Origin: Pusillimonas sp. TS35
GTDB lineage: Bacteria > Pseudomonadota > Gammaproteobacteria > Burkholderiales > Burkholderiaceae_B
Direction: 5' to 3'
Assembly: GCF_009857885.1 (NCBI RefSeq)
Contig: NZ_WWER01000009.1
Span: forward strand, 62,001 to 126,000
DNA: 64,000 nucleotides
Part shown: positions 38,795 to 49,772 of the stretch, piece after piece
Layout: the number at the start of each line of letters is the position of its first letter
Numbering within the stretch: the stretch's first letter is position 1
Notes under the pieces: model-generated
Database searches by the model: none
What the model saw: only the letters and a program-made list of their open reading frames with translations
What the model was told of the DNA's origin: nothing
Program-made: the position numbers and the translations under genes

Positions 38795-38947
38795 TTAGCC
38801 CCGACGCCCGCTGATTCTGCCCAAGGTACCCAGAAAAACTGAAAATCAGAGGCGAGGCCTTTGCAATCTCTTGCGAAATAAGCCAAAATGATTTGCAATA
38901 CAACTTACAATCTATATCTGTAGGCGCATTTCTGTAACAAACCACAG

Positions 38948-39475
38948 ATGTCGTGTATGCAATCGAGCCTTCTCCTCATGCACACCCTTCTTCGCGCCGC
39001 CTTCGCTCTTGCAATGGCGCTCGTCGGATCCGTCGGGCAGGCCCATGCAACCGCTCCCGCCACGTGGCCGCCAAGCCCATCGCGGATGGAGTTGGCCACC
39101 CCCTACGGGCGGCTGCATGTCGCCAGCAGTGAATACATCTATGAGTCGCGGCTGCTGCTCGATGACGATGAGATTTCGCCGGCGATACGCGGCCTGCTGA
39201 ATATTTCCTACGCCTTCAAACGAGCCAACGCGCTCATTGCTCTGGTATCCATCAATAGCGGCAGCCCGCTGTGCCCCATTACTTATCGCTGGATTGTCCT
39301 GGACGAAGCCGGGCACACGGTATCGCCCGAATTCGGTTCCTGTTCGGAAAACATTGCTGTATCGGCCTCAAACCGCAAACTCACGCTGCGTACCCCCAGT
39401 TCGAAAAAGCCGGATAAAATCGACGTTTATACGTATGACGGCAAAACCGTCAAACGCTCGACGACCTCCCGCTAA
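38948..39475 (+). CDS. Secreted protein of unknown function
   Basis: 175 aa. A signal peptide is clear (hydrophobic LLRAAFALAMALVGSVG, AHA cleavage near residue 34). The mature part is polar with an alternating-strand look, three or four Cys (two likely to pair: CPITYRW and FGSCSENI), and a lysine-rich end (SSKKPDKIDVYTYDGKTVKRS). I do not recognise the family. The next gene starts 22 bp on, so they may be cotranscribed with cytochrome b561. Start uncertain: Met1, Met4 and Met11 are all possible and none has a good RBS. Confidence 0.7.
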   Translation: MSCMQSSLLLMHTLLRAAFALAMALVGSVGQAHATAPATWPPSPSRMELATPYGRLHVASSEYIYESRLLLDDDEISPAIRGLLNISYAFKRANALIALVSINSGSPLCPITYRWIVLDEAGHTVSPEFGSCSENIAVSASNRKLTLRTPSSKKPDKIDVYTYDGKTVKRSTTSR

Positions 39476-39497
39476 CGCCATTGGGTAGACCGCCGTT

Positions 39498-39896
39498 TTG
39501 ACATCCACTACCGATACGCCCGGCAACCCGGGCCAACCCACCAAACCTGAAGCCAGGCCTTGGGGTTTTCTGCATCCCGAATGCCACGGCCGCAACGCGC
39601 TGTTGTTCTTTAGCTGGGATCTGGCCCGGGCAATCGAAGAGCAGTTCGCCCAGCACCCATCATCTACGCTCGAATACCGCGTCGCCCAGGCGCAACAGGC
39701 CGTAGACCGCCTGCTCAAGCAGTACGTGCAGATCCAGGCCTACCCCGACGCCTTCGACGGCCAAAGCATCACGCTCACGCTTCAGACCGATCCCGATCAC
39801 CCGGATACACCCGTGCTTGCGCTGCAGACATCGCCACACCTCGAACAACTCATTCTTGAGGTACAGGCCGAGCAAACGCCGCGCAGCGTGAACTAG
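39498..39896 (+). CDS. Small cytoplasmic protein of unknown function
   Basis: 132 aa, no signal peptide or membrane segment. The N-terminus is proline-rich (TTDTPGNPGQPTKPEARPWGF); the rest appears alpha/beta (LEYRVAQAQQAVDRLLKQYVQIQAYP; SITLTLQTDPDHPDTPVLAL). TTG 39498 is the only reasonable start in frame, which lowers confidence. It sits 7 bp before the cytochrome b561 gene. No family recognised. Confidence 0.6.
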   Translation: MTSTTDTPGNPGQPTKPEARPWGFLHPECHGRNALLFFSWDLARAIEEQFAQHPSSTLEYRVAQAQQAVDRLLKQYVQIQAYPDAFDGQSITLTLQTDPDHPDTPVLALQTSPHLEQLILEVQAEQTPRSVN

Positions 39897-39903
39897 CCCG
39901 CGC

Positions 39904-42079
<2,176 letters not shown>

Positions 42080-42164
42080 CCTCGCCGTAGCCTGACTGGG
42101 TACGCGCCGCGCAACCCACCAGGCTGGCCTTAACGCCTTGCCCCAACCTCAGGAGTTCATCGTC

Positions 42165-42614
42165 ATGAAGCGTAGCATCGTTATATTTGCCGCCACTTCC
42201 GCCCTGCTTGCCAGCGCCCCCGCGTTGGCGCAGTTCAAAGACGCTGAAGCTGCCCAGGAGTACCGCCACGCCGCCATGGAGCTTATGGGCTCCCACTTCG
42301 GCCGCATGGCGCCCGTTGCCAAGAAAGAAGCCCCCTACGACAAAGAAGCCATTCGCGCCAACGTCGCCATCCTCAACACCCTGGCCACCCTGCCTTGGGC
42401 GGGATTCGGCCCGGGCACCGAAGGCGGCGACGCCAAGCCCGAGATATGGAAAGACCCTGAAGGCTTTAAACAAGCCGAAGACAAATTCCATGCTGGCATG
42501 AAGAAACTCACTGCCGCCGCGGATGCGGGCGACTTCGACGCCTTCCGCGTCGCCTTCGGCGAAGTCGGAAAGAGCTGTAAATCCTGTCACGACAGCTACC
42601 GCACAGATGATTGA
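42165..42614 (+). CDS. Cytochrome c' (periplasmic)
   Basis: 149 aa. Signal peptide residues 1-22 (KRSIVIFAATSALLASAPALA), mature four-helix bundle starting QFKDAEAAQEYRHAAMELMGSHFG, and one heme site CKSCH near the C-terminus with the usual Lys-x-x-Cys environment (VGKSCKSCHDSYR). Cytochromes c' bind NO and CO and are linked to nitrosative-stress tolerance. AGGAG lies 10 nt before ATG 42165. Confidence 0.92.
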   Translation: MKRSIVIFAATSALLASAPALAQFKDAEAAQEYRHAAMELMGSHFGRMAPVAKKEAPYDKEAIRANVAILNTLATLPWAGFGPGTEGGDAKPEIWKDPEGFKQAEDKFHAGMKKLTAAADAGDFDAFRVAFGEVGKSCKSCHDSYRTDD

Positions 42615-42659
42615 GCCCGCAGCTGCCCACCCCGTTCCCGAAACGTGGGCATCCTCCAT

Positions 42660-42688
42660 TTGCGTAACGCAAGGATAGCCGCTATAAT
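42660..42688 (+). promoter_or_regulatory. tRNA-Lys promoter
   Basis: -35 TTGCGT (42660-42665), 17-nt spacer, perfect -10 TATAAT (42683-42688), with the tRNA beginning 43 nt downstream. The -35 box is half of a small palindrome, TTGCGT-A-ACGCAA (42660-42672). Confidence 0.82.
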
Positions 42689-42730
42689 TTCGTCCTTTCC
42701 TGATGCACGGCCAATAACGCCACCGCATAC

Positions 42731-42806
42731 GGGCTGTTAGCTCAGTTGGTAGAGCAGCGGACTCTTAATCCGTAGGTCGAGTGTTCGAGCCACTCACAGC
42801 CCACCA
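42731..42806 (+). tRNA. tRNA-Lys (anticodon CUU)
   Basis: 76 nt with encoded CCA. The acceptor stem GGGCTGT pairs with ACAGCCC; the D-arm is TAGCTCAGTTGGTAGAGCA; the anticodon loop CTCTTAA gives CUU (reads AAG, Lys); the T stem is GAGTG/CACTC around TTCGAGC. No tRNA-adjacent integrase or repeat of the 3' end is seen, so no sign of an island inserted here. Confidence 0.96.
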
Positions 42807-42824
42807 AGAATACTCAATGAAATC

Positions 42825-42860
42825 AATGCCCTAGTCGTTTTTACGTCTAGGGCATTTTTC
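42825..42860 (+). terminator. tRNA-Lys terminator
   Basis: Perfect 10-bp arms AATGCCCTAG (42825-42834) and CTAGGGCATT (42847-42856) with a 12-nt loop, running into a T-rich tail. 18 bp after the mature tRNA end. Confidence 0.9.
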
Positions 42861-43205
42861 TTTTCCCCGATCCGTTTAAGTTTTACTTACGGCACCCACG
42901 TCAGGCAACCCCTCCTCGTCGTGCGGTCTGGAAGTTCGTGTGTAACGACGCCGCGATCAGCGTCAGAGATAAGGCCTGTTCAGCGGCCCGCCTCAAGAGG
43001 CACGCTACGATGCCGCGCCAGCACAACGGCCCGACGGTGCCTGTCACAAATAGGCAAACCTGGTGCAACCGAAGCATTTACGCGACACTTTTGATGGCAT
43101 ACACGTCATGAATGCAGCGGATGCGCGCATTTGCGCGGCTTGCGGGCGGCAGGCCCACGGTATCCTGCTATACTTTTTTTTGCCTCCCAACTTCCCAACT
43201 GCCCC
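42861..43205. other. Gap between tRNA-Lys terminator and the GST gene
   Basis: 345 bp with no gene I can support on either strand and no clear repeat. The promoter of the downstream GST gene should be in it; no convincing -35/-10 pair stands out. Confidence 0.5.
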
Positions 43206-43820
43206 ATGAAACTCATTGGTTCGCTCACGAGTCCTTTCGTTCGAAAAGTCCGCGTCGTCATGGCTGAAAAGAAGCTTGACTACGAGTTCGTACTCGAGAA
43301 TGTGTGGGCCGAAGACACGCACATCCAGGCGCACAATCCTCTGGGCAAGGTGCCGTGTCTGCTAATGGATGACAGCGGCAGCCTGTTCGACTCGCGTGTC
43401 ATTGTTGAGTATTTGGATACCCTCTCGCCAGTTGGCCGCTTGATCCCTCAACCCGGTCGCGACCGCGCCGCAGTCAAGTGCTGGGAAGCCATCGCCGACG
43501 GCGTGCTCGATGCCGCTGTTGCGATCAACATCGAGCTGAACCGGCGCCCTGCACATCTGCGCAGCGACGACTGGGTGGCGCGCCAGCGCGGCAAAATCTC
43601 GGCAGCGCTCGATTCTATGGACAAGAGCCTGGACGACCAGCCATTCTGCATGGGCGTCAATTTCAGCCTGGCCGATGTCGCTGTCGGATGTGCCCTCGGC
43701 TACCTCGATTTGCGTTTTCCCGATCTCGACTGGCGCTCGCAATACGCCAACCTACGCCGGCTCGACGAAAAACTGCAGGATCGCCCTTCATTCAGCACGA
43801 CCAAACCGCCGCAATCCTGA
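43206..43820 (+). CDS. Glutathione S-transferase family protein
   Basis: 204 aa. The N-terminal thioredoxin fold starts MKLIGSLTSPFVRKVRVVMAEKKLDYE, with a Ser in the catalytic position; the cis-Pro is in NPLGKVPCLLMDDSGSLFDSRVIVEYLD (glutathione-binding strand). The C-terminal helical domain has NFSLADVAVGCALGYLDLRFP, the N-capping box of GSTs. Substrate unknown. ATG 43206 fits the fold; a longer frame upstream has no family sequence. Convergent with the TSUP gene. Confidence 0.92.
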   Translation: MKLIGSLTSPFVRKVRVVMAEKKLDYEFVLENVWAEDTHIQAHNPLGKVPCLLMDDSGSLFDSRVIVEYLDTLSPVGRLIPQPGRDRAAVKCWEAIADGVLDAAVAINIELNRRPAHLRSDDWVARQRGKISAALDSMDKSLDDQPFCMGVNFSLADVAVGCALGYLDLRFPDLDWRSQYANLRRLDEKLQDRPSFSTTKPPQS

Positions 43821-43826
43821 AGGCCA

Positions 43827-44648
43827 TCAGGCAGCTCGCATCTGCTGCCACCCCTTGTAGAGCATATACGCCGACATTGCGAACAACAGGAAGGCAAACA
43901 AGCGCCTGAGCGTCGCCACTGGCACGCGATGCGTACAGCGGGCGCCCCAGGGGGCGGTCAGTACGCTCATCGCCGAAACCACCATGAGCGCAGGCCAATA
44001 GATATACCCCAGCATGCCCGGCTGCGCTTTGACAGAATGAAAGCCGGAGTAGATGTAACCTGCGCTATTGGCCACAGCGATAAAAAACCCGAGCGCGGAA
44101 GACGTGGCCACCGCATTGCGCAGCGGTATGTTGCCACGCGCCATGAAAGGCACAGACAGAAAGGCGCCACCCGCGCCCAAAAACCCTGACAGAAAACCGA
44201 TCAGTGCGCCGACGCCGAATATGGCAGGCCGCGACGGCATGGTGCGCCCGGGCGGAGGCGCCTTGGCCTTGAGCATGCGATATGCGGAATAGCTGACGAA
44301 CACCGCAAAAAACAGCGACAGCCAGACACCGCTGACAAAGGAAAATGCCGCGCCGCCCGACAGCAGCCCGCCTACAACCAGGCCCGGCCCGATGACTGCG
44401 ACAATATCCCAGCGTATGGCCCCTCGCCTGTGATGCGCGCGCATGCTGGACACCGAAGTAAACACAATCGTTGCCATGGCCGTCGCAATGGCCGCATGCA
44501 CGACCAGATCAGCAGGCACGCCGAACACCGGCAGCAGCATGGTGAGAAACGGCACGAGAATCATGCCGCCGCCTATGCCCAGCAGGCCGGCGGCAAAACC
44601 CACAGCAGCACCGAGCGCCACCAGGTAGAGTATAGAAAGTAGATCCAA
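43827..44648 (-). CDS. TSUP (TauE/SafE) family membrane permease
   Basis: 273 aa with eight or so hydrophobic segments. The family's glycine-rich repeats are visible: GFAAGLLGIGGGMILVPFL near the N-terminus and GFLSGFLGAGGAFLSVPFM in the second half. Members export or take up sulfur-containing or organic anions (sulfite, taurine, sulfoacetate); substrate here unknown. TTG 44648 (DLLSILYLV) is preferred because a longer ATG start at 44693 would overlap mnmA and add a non-conserved tail. Possibly cotranscribed with mnmA. Confidence 0.82.
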   Translation of the reverse strand: MDLLSILYLVALGAAVGFAAGLLGIGGGMILVPFLTMLLPVFGVPADLVVHAAIATAMATIVFTSVSSMRAHHRRGAIRWDIVAVIGPGLVVGGLLSGGAAFSFVSGVWLSLFFAVFVSYSAYRMLKAKAPPPGRTMPSRPAIFGVGALIGFLSGFLGAGGAFLSVPFMARGNIPLRNAVATSSALGFFIAVANSAGYIYSGFHSVKAQPGMLGYIYWPALMVVSAMSVLTAPWGARCTHRVPVATLRRLFAFLLFAMSAYMLYKGWQQMRAA

Positions 44649-44665
44649 GATGCAGCCTGTGATAA

Positions 44666-45781
44666 TCAGGTAATGATGCCGCCACCGAGACACACATCGC
44701 CGTCATAGAGTACGGCGGATTGTCCAGGCGTCACCGCCCACTGGTGCTGAGAAAAGTTGAGCGTAAAGCCCCCGTCGTCGGCAGCCACCAACATGCAAGG
44801 GGCGTCGGATTGACGATAGCGTGTTTTGGCACCATAGCCCCCCTCCGCAGGTGCACGACCGGCTATCCAGCTCGCATCGTGCGCTTGCAGCTTAGCGCTG
44901 AGCAGCCACGGGTGGTCATGCCCCTGCACCACATAAAGCGTATTGGCAGCCAGATCTTTGCGCGCCGTGTACCAGGCGTCGGCCGTGCCATCGTCGCGCT
45001 GACGCCCTTTTACGCCACCGATACCCAGGCCCTTGCGCTGCCCCAGGGTATAGAACGATAGGCCCTGATGCTCGCCCACCACTATGCCTTCTGGCGTTTT
45101 GATCGGACCGGGTTTGGTGGGCAGATAGCGGTTGAGAAATTCGCGGAAAGGCCGTTCGCCGATAAAGCAGATGCCGGTGGAGTCTTTCTTGGCCGCATTG
45201 GGCAGGCCGATCTCGCGGGCGATCTCGCGCACCTTGGTTTTGGGTATCTCACCCAAGGGAAACAGCGTACGCGAAAGCTGATCCTGGTTAAGCCGATGCA
45301 GGAAGTAGCTTTGATCCTTGCTCTGATCAAGCGCCTTCAACAATTGGTACTGTCTGCCCTCAGGGGTATCGAGCGTGCGCACGCGCGCATAATGCCCGGT
45401 GGCAATATGCTCGGCCCCCAGTGACATAGCGTGATCGAGAAAGGCCTTGAACTTGATTTCGGCATTGCACAGCACGTCGGGGTTGGGCGTACGGCCGGCG
45501 GAGTATTCGCGCAGAAAGTCTGCAAAAACCCGGTCTTTGTATTCGGCCGCAAAATTGACTGCTTCGATGTCGACGCCAACCACATCGGCCACACTGGCGG
45601 CATCCAGCCAGTCTTGCCGGGTCGAACAGTATTCGCTGTCGTCGTCATCTTCCCAGTTTTTCATGAATAGGCCGAGCACATCGTAGCCCTGCTGCTTGAG
45701 CAGCCAAGCAGTTACCGACGAATCGACGCCCCCGGACATGCCGACGACGACACGCCCTTTTGATGCGGTAGTAGTTCCCAT
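44666..45781 (-). CDS. mnmA: tRNA-specific 2-thiouridylase MnmA
   Basis: 371 aa. PP-loop [15 protein letters not shown] at residues 14-28; catalytic cysteines in [11 protein letters not shown] and [13 protein letters not shown]-terminal [13 protein letters not shown] and [11 protein letters not shown]-type ending ([18 protein letters not shown]). It thiolates U34 of tRNAs for Lys, Glu and Gln. Length is normal. Confidence 0.97.
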   Translation of the reverse strand: MGTTTASKGRVVVGMSGGVDSSVTAWLLKQQGYDVLGLFMKNWEDDDDSEYCSTRQDWLDAASVADVVGVDIEAVNFAAEYKDRVFADFLREYSAGRTPNPDVLCNAEIKFKAFLDHAMSLGAEHIATGHYARVRTLDTPEGRQYQLLKALDQSKDQSYFLHRLNQDQLSRTLFPLGEIPKTKVREIAREIGLPNAAKKDSTGICFIGERPFREFLNRYLPTKPGPIKTPEGIVVGEHQGLSFYTLGQRKGLGIGGVKGRQRDDGTADAWYTARKDLAANTLYVVQGHDHPWLLSAKLQAHDASWIAGRAPAEGGYGAKTRYRQSDAPCMLVAADDGGFTLNFSQHQWAVTPGQSAVLYDGDVCLGGGIIT

Positions 45782-45860
45782 TGCGCTATTGTAGACGCAG
45801 ACAGACCGCCGCCAGCCGCACGGCCGACAGTTTCAATGCCGCGCCAGGGCGGTGGCACCA

Positions 45861-47099
45861 TCAGCCCTTGCGCCGGCGCAGCGCCTCGTCTACCACCTCG
45901 ACCCAGTGACGCACAGGCGTCTCGGTGCCGTTCTGCAAATGCGTAATACACCCCATATTGGAGGAGACAATGCATGCAGGCTCTACCCGGTTGATGTTGC
46001 CAAGCTTGCGGTCGCGCAATGTATGCGAGAGTTCCGGCTGAGTAACCGAATACGTACCCGCCGAGCCACAGCACAGATGCGCCTCATCGAAGGGCTTCAG
46101 GTTAAAGCCCAGCTCCGCCAGCATGGTTTCATTCAGGCCGCGCAGGCCCTGCCAGTGCTGCAGCGTGCAAGGCGGATGAAAAGCCGCACTCTCGGGCAGC
46201 GGGCCCATGAGGCCGCGCAGCCGCGAGGCCTCGGGCGCAATGATTTCAGAAATATCGCGCACCTTTTCCACCACCCGCGCAGCCTTGTCGGCGTAGACGG
46301 GATCATGACGCAAATGATGGGCATATTCACGGATCATCCCGCCGCAACCCGAGGCATTGATCACAATGGCCTCAACCTCTCCGCGATCGAGCAGGGGCAG
46401 CCAGGCATCGATATTCACGCGCATCTGGGCCAGCGCCTGGTCTTGCGCATCGAGGTGGAAGTTGATAGCGCCGCAGCATCCAGCCGCCGCCGCATCGCGG
46501 GTGCCGATCCCTACAGCGTCCAGCACACGCATGGTTGCACCATCGATACTGGGCATCATGTCGGGCTGCACGCAACCACGTGGCATCAGCACCTGTCGAG
46601 GATGCCGACCCGCATCCCTGGGCAGACGGCCCGCAGCGCGAGAAACTGGCACCTTGCCCGCGAGCACCGCCGGCAGCAAGGGCCTCATGACGCGACCCAG
46701 CCGCAACGCCGGACCGAACAGGCGGGAATTAAGCAAATGCCGCAGCGCACTGCGGACAACGCGCTGACGCAATGGGCGCTCGACCTTCTGATCGACCAAC
46801 GCCCGCCCGATATCCACCAGCGCCCCGTACTCAACGCCCGATGGGCATGTGGTTTCGCAATTGCGGCAAGTAAGGCAGCGGTCCAGATGGGTTTGTGTCG
46901 CCGCGGTGGGCTCGGCGCCCTCCAGCACTTGCTTGATCAGGTAAATACGTCCGCGCGGGCTGTCGAGTTCGTCCCCCAGCACCTGATAGGTAGGACAGGT
47001 TGCCTGACAGAACCCACAATGAACGCAACGACGCAAAATAGCATCGGCATCATTGCCGATAGCCGTATCGCGAGCCCAGGAAGCCAGATTAGTTTGCAC
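45861..47099 (-). CDS. glcF: Glycolate oxidase iron-sulfur subunit GlcF
   Basis: 412 aa. Two 4Fe-4S motifs in the N-terminal third (CVHCGFCQATCPTY and CLTCRNCETTCPSG), then two CCG-type cysteine-rich domains (AAGCCGAINFHL; AHLCCGSAGTY). The subunit passes electrons from the flavin subunits toward quinone. Start at GTG 47099 (MQTNLASWARDTAIG), with GAGG 7 nt upstream and 10 bp after the glcE stop; a longer reading frame overlaps glcE and has no family match. Confidence 0.94.
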   Translation of the reverse strand: MQTNLASWARDTAIGNDADAILRRCVHCGFCQATCPTYQVLGDELDSPRGRIYLIKQVLEGAEPTAATQTHLDRCLTCRNCETTCPSGVEYGALVDIGRALVDQKVERPLRQRVVRSALRHLLNSRLFGPALRLGRVMRPLLPAVLAGKVPVSRAAGRLPRDAGRHPRQVLMPRGCVQPDMMPSIDGATMRVLDAVGIGTRDAAAAGCCGAINFHLDAQDQALAQMRVNIDAWLPLLDRGEVEAIVINASGCGGMIREYAHHLRHDPVYADKAARVVEKVRDISEIIAPEASRLRGLMGPLPESAAFHPPCTLQHWQGLRGLNETMLAELGFNLKPFDEAHLCCGSAGTYSVTQPELSHTLRDRKLGNINRVEPACIVSSNMGCITHLQNGTETPVRHWVEVVDEALRRRKG

Positions 47100-47109
47100 G
47101 ATGGATGCC

Positions 47110-48213
47110 TCAAAATTCCCGGAACAGCCGGCCCGGATTGAATATCCCGACCGGATCAAGCTCTTGCTTCATGCGTTGGCTGATGTTGCGCAGCGTCGGT
47201 TGCAGTGGATGGAATACAGGAACATCCCCCGGCGATGCACCATAACGGTAAAGGGTGGCGTGGCCGCCTGCCGCCTCCACACGCGCACGCAAGGCCGTGG
47301 CGCTTTGCGCATCGACTGACGGCCCTCCGGCGACCCAACGCAGGCCGCCATTCCATTCAATCAGCGATGGCCCGAGATCCAGCGGCCCTGCCTGCGGCGG
47401 GACCGACAGGCGCCATAACACAGGCACGTCAAAAAAAGCGTGCGTCTGGTCGCGCAGGCTGGCCCACAGGGCTTCGCCAGCAGCCGCCTCGAACGCACTG
47501 CCGCCGATCTGGCGCAAACCGCTGGCCACGGCAGGCTCGCTGCCCGACAGACGCACATACAGGCGCCCCCCCTGCTCTGGAAACCAGGCGGTGGCACTGA
47601 TTGGCAGTGGCTTGCTGCGCCATTGGCTAAACAAGGCCAGCGCGCCCGCTTCATCTACGTCAAGCACGCTGATGGCCTCGACGCCAGGCAGCGGCGCAAC
47701 CTTGAGCGATACTTCGATCAAGGCGCCAAATATGCCCATGGAACCCGCCAGCAGACGGGAAATATCGAAACCGGCCACATTTTTCATGACTTCACCGCCG
47801 AAGCCAAGCACCACGCCGGAGGAATCCAGCAGGCGCGCACCCAGCACGAAGTCTCGCAGACTACCCGCCGCCATCCTGCGCGGCCCCGACAGCCCGCTGG
47901 CTACCATGCCGCCCACCGTGGACGCGGCGCCAAAACGGGGTGGCTCGAAAGCCAACATCTGGCCTTGGGCGCGCAGCGCCGCTTCGAGCGCTTCCAGCCG
48001 CGTGCCAGCCTTGGCGGTAACCACCAGCTCCGACGGTTGATAATTGACAATACCCTGATGGCCCGAGATGTCGAGCACAGCAGCGCCCGAAAGATTGTCC
48101 GGCTCGGGCTCGCCATAAAATCGCCGGGTGCCGCCGCCACGAATATACAGAGGACGCTCGGCGGCACGCGCCGTCATCACCTGTTCGCACAACTCGGAAA
48201 GCTCGAATTCCAT
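47110..48213 (-). CDS. glcE: Glycolate oxidase FAD-binding subunit GlcE
   Basis: 367 aa. FAD-binding PCMH-type domain: RPLYIRGGGTRRFYG, ELVVTAKAGTRLEALEAAL, FGAASTVGGMVASGLSGPRRMAAGSLRDFVLG and GGEVMKNVAGFDISRLLAGS. It is shorter than GlcD and partners it in the membrane-bound glycolate oxidase. 20 bp after glcD. Confidence 0.94.
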   Translation of the reverse strand: MEFELSELCEQVMTARAAERPLYIRGGGTRRFYGEPEPDNLSGAAVLDISGHQGIVNYQPSELVVTAKAGTRLEALEAALRAQGQMLAFEPPRFGAASTVGGMVASGLSGPRRMAAGSLRDFVLGARLLDSSGVVLGFGGEVMKNVAGFDISRLLAGSMGIFGALIEVSLKVAPLPGVEAISVLDVDEAGALALFSQWRSKPLPISATAWFPEQGGRLYVRLSGSEPAVASGLRQIGGSAFEAAAGEALWASLRDQTHAFFDVPVLWRLSVPPQAGPLDLGPSLIEWNGGLRWVAGGPSVDAQSATALRARVEAAGGHATLYRYGASPGDVPVFHPLQPTLRNISQRMKQELDPVGIFNPGRLFREF

Positions 48214-48233
48214 GTTTACTCGCTATAAACCGA

Positions 48234-49727
48234 TTAGAACCGCGGCAGGTCGGGAAAGCGCAACTCGCCGCCGTGCACGTGCATCTTTCCGTATTCGGCG
48301 CAGCGCGCCAGCGTCGGAATGACTTTCTCGGGGTTGAGCAGGTTGTAGGGATCAAAGGCGCGCTTGAACGCGCAGAAAAAGTCGAGCTCCTCGCGTGCAA
48401 ACTGCACGCACATCTGGTTGATTTTCTCGACACCCACGCCGTGCTCGCCGGTAATCGTGCCGCCGACCTGCACACACAGCTCAAGAATGGCGGCACCGAA
48501 CTTCTCGGCACGCTCGACTTCTTCAGGCCGGTTTGAATCGAACAGAATCAAGGGATGCAGATTGCCGTCGCCGGCATGAAAGACATTGGCGCAACGCAGG
48601 CCATACTCACCTTCCATCTCCTCGATGGCACCCAACACCCGCGCCAGATGACGGCGCGGTATCGTGCCATCCATGCAGTAGTAATCGGGCGAGACCCGGC
48701 CGGCGGCGGGAAAGGCATTCTTGCGGCCCGCCCAGAAGGCCAGGCGCTCCTGCTCGCTGCGCGATACCTGCAGACGCGTGGCCCCGGCATCGCGAAAAAC
48801 CGCTTCCATACGGGCGATTTCGTCCACCACCTCTTCTTCGGTGCCGTCCGACTCGCACAAAAGTAGCGCGCTGGCTTCCAGGTCGTAGCCGGCATTCACA
48901 AAAGGCTCGACCATATGCACCGCGCGCTTGTCCATCATTTCCAGCCCTGCTGGAATAATACCCGCCGCAATCACATTGGCCACTGCAGCGCCCGCCGTCT
49001 CGACCGAGCCAAAGCTTGCCATGACGACCCGGGCGCAGGCTGGCTTGGGAATGAGCTTGACCACCACTTCGGTGACCAAGCCCAACATGCCCTCGGATCC
49101 GATGAAGGCGGCGAGCAGATCCAGACCGGGGCTATCAGGCGCCTCGGACCCGAGCTCGACGATATCGCCGCTGATGGTGACCACCCGTATCCGCAGGATG
49201 TTGTGAACCGTGAGCCCGTATTTCAGGCAGTGCACACCGCCCGAGTTCTCCGCAACGTTGCCACCTATCGTGCAAGCGATCTGACTTGACGGATCGGGCG
49301 CATAGTAAAGCCCATAAGGCGCAGCTGCCTCCGAAATGGCCAGATTGCGAACACCCGGCCCAACCACCGCGCTGCCGGCGGCGACGTCGATGCGATGGAT
49401 GCGATTGAGCTTGCTCAAGCCCAGCACGATGCCGCGCGCGTGCGGCATGGCGCCGCCCGACAGGCCCGTGCCGGCTCCTCGGGCAACGATAGGGATATTG
49501 AATGCCGTGCATGCCTTGACTACCGCGACGACCTGCGCTTCGTCCTCCGGCAGCACGACCACTGGCGGCAGCGACCGGTAAAGTGACAGGCCGTCGCATT
49601 CGTAGGGCCGCGTATCTTCGGCTCGATGCAAGATGCAATGAGCCGGCACGCTCTCTTTGAGGCGGGCTATCAAGCCCGGAAAATCCGGCGCTGTCTCGTA
49701 CGCCGGGCTGATCAAGGATTCAGTCAT
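48234..49727 (-). CDS. glcD: Glycolate oxidase catalytic subunit GlcD
   Basis: 497 aa FAD-linked oxidase. FAD domain: LPPVVVLPEDEAQVVAVVKAC, PIVARGAGTGLSGGAMPHARGIVLGLSKLNRI, IGGNVAENSGGVHCLKYG; C-terminal oxidase domain with VFHAGDGNLHPLILFD and the ITGEHGVGVEKI motif. It oxidises glycolate to glyoxylate. First gene of glcD-glcE-glcF. No glcC regulator lies next to it. Confidence 0.95.
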   Translation of the reverse strand: MTESLISPAYETAPDFPGLIARLKESVPAHCILHRAEDTRPYECDGLSLYRSLPPVVVLPEDEAQVVAVVKACTAFNIPIVARGAGTGLSGGAMPHARGIVLGLSKLNRIHRIDVAAGSAVVGPGVRNLAISEAAAPYGLYYAPDPSSQIACTIGGNVAENSGGVHCLKYGLTVHNILRIRVVTISGDIVELGSEAPDSPGLDLLAAFIGSEGMLGLVTEVVVKLIPKPACARVVMASFGSVETAGAAVANVIAAGIIPAGLEMMDKRAVHMVEPFVNAGYDLEASALLLCESDGTEEEVVDEIARMEAVFRDAGATRLQVSRSEQERLAFWAGRKNAFPAAGRVSPDYYCMDGTIPRRHLARVLGAIEEMEGEYGLRCANVFHAGDGNLHPLILFDSNRPEEVERAEKFGAAILELCVQVGGTITGEHGVGVEKINQMCVQFAREELDFFCAFKRAFDPYNLLNPEKVIPTLARCAEYGKMHVHGGELRFPDLPRF

Positions 49728-49772
49728 TATTCTATTGTGTGGCGGCGCGCGCCCGCGCGCGGCGATGGGGGG

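Noticed and set aside
42731-43205. tRNA-Lys as an integration site for an island
   Set aside because: No integrase, no repeat of the tRNA 3' end and no change in gene type on either side.
45852-47141. 430-codon plus-strand frame opposite glcF
   Set aside because: Fully antisense to a gene with clear 4Fe-4S motifs; a high-GC artefact.
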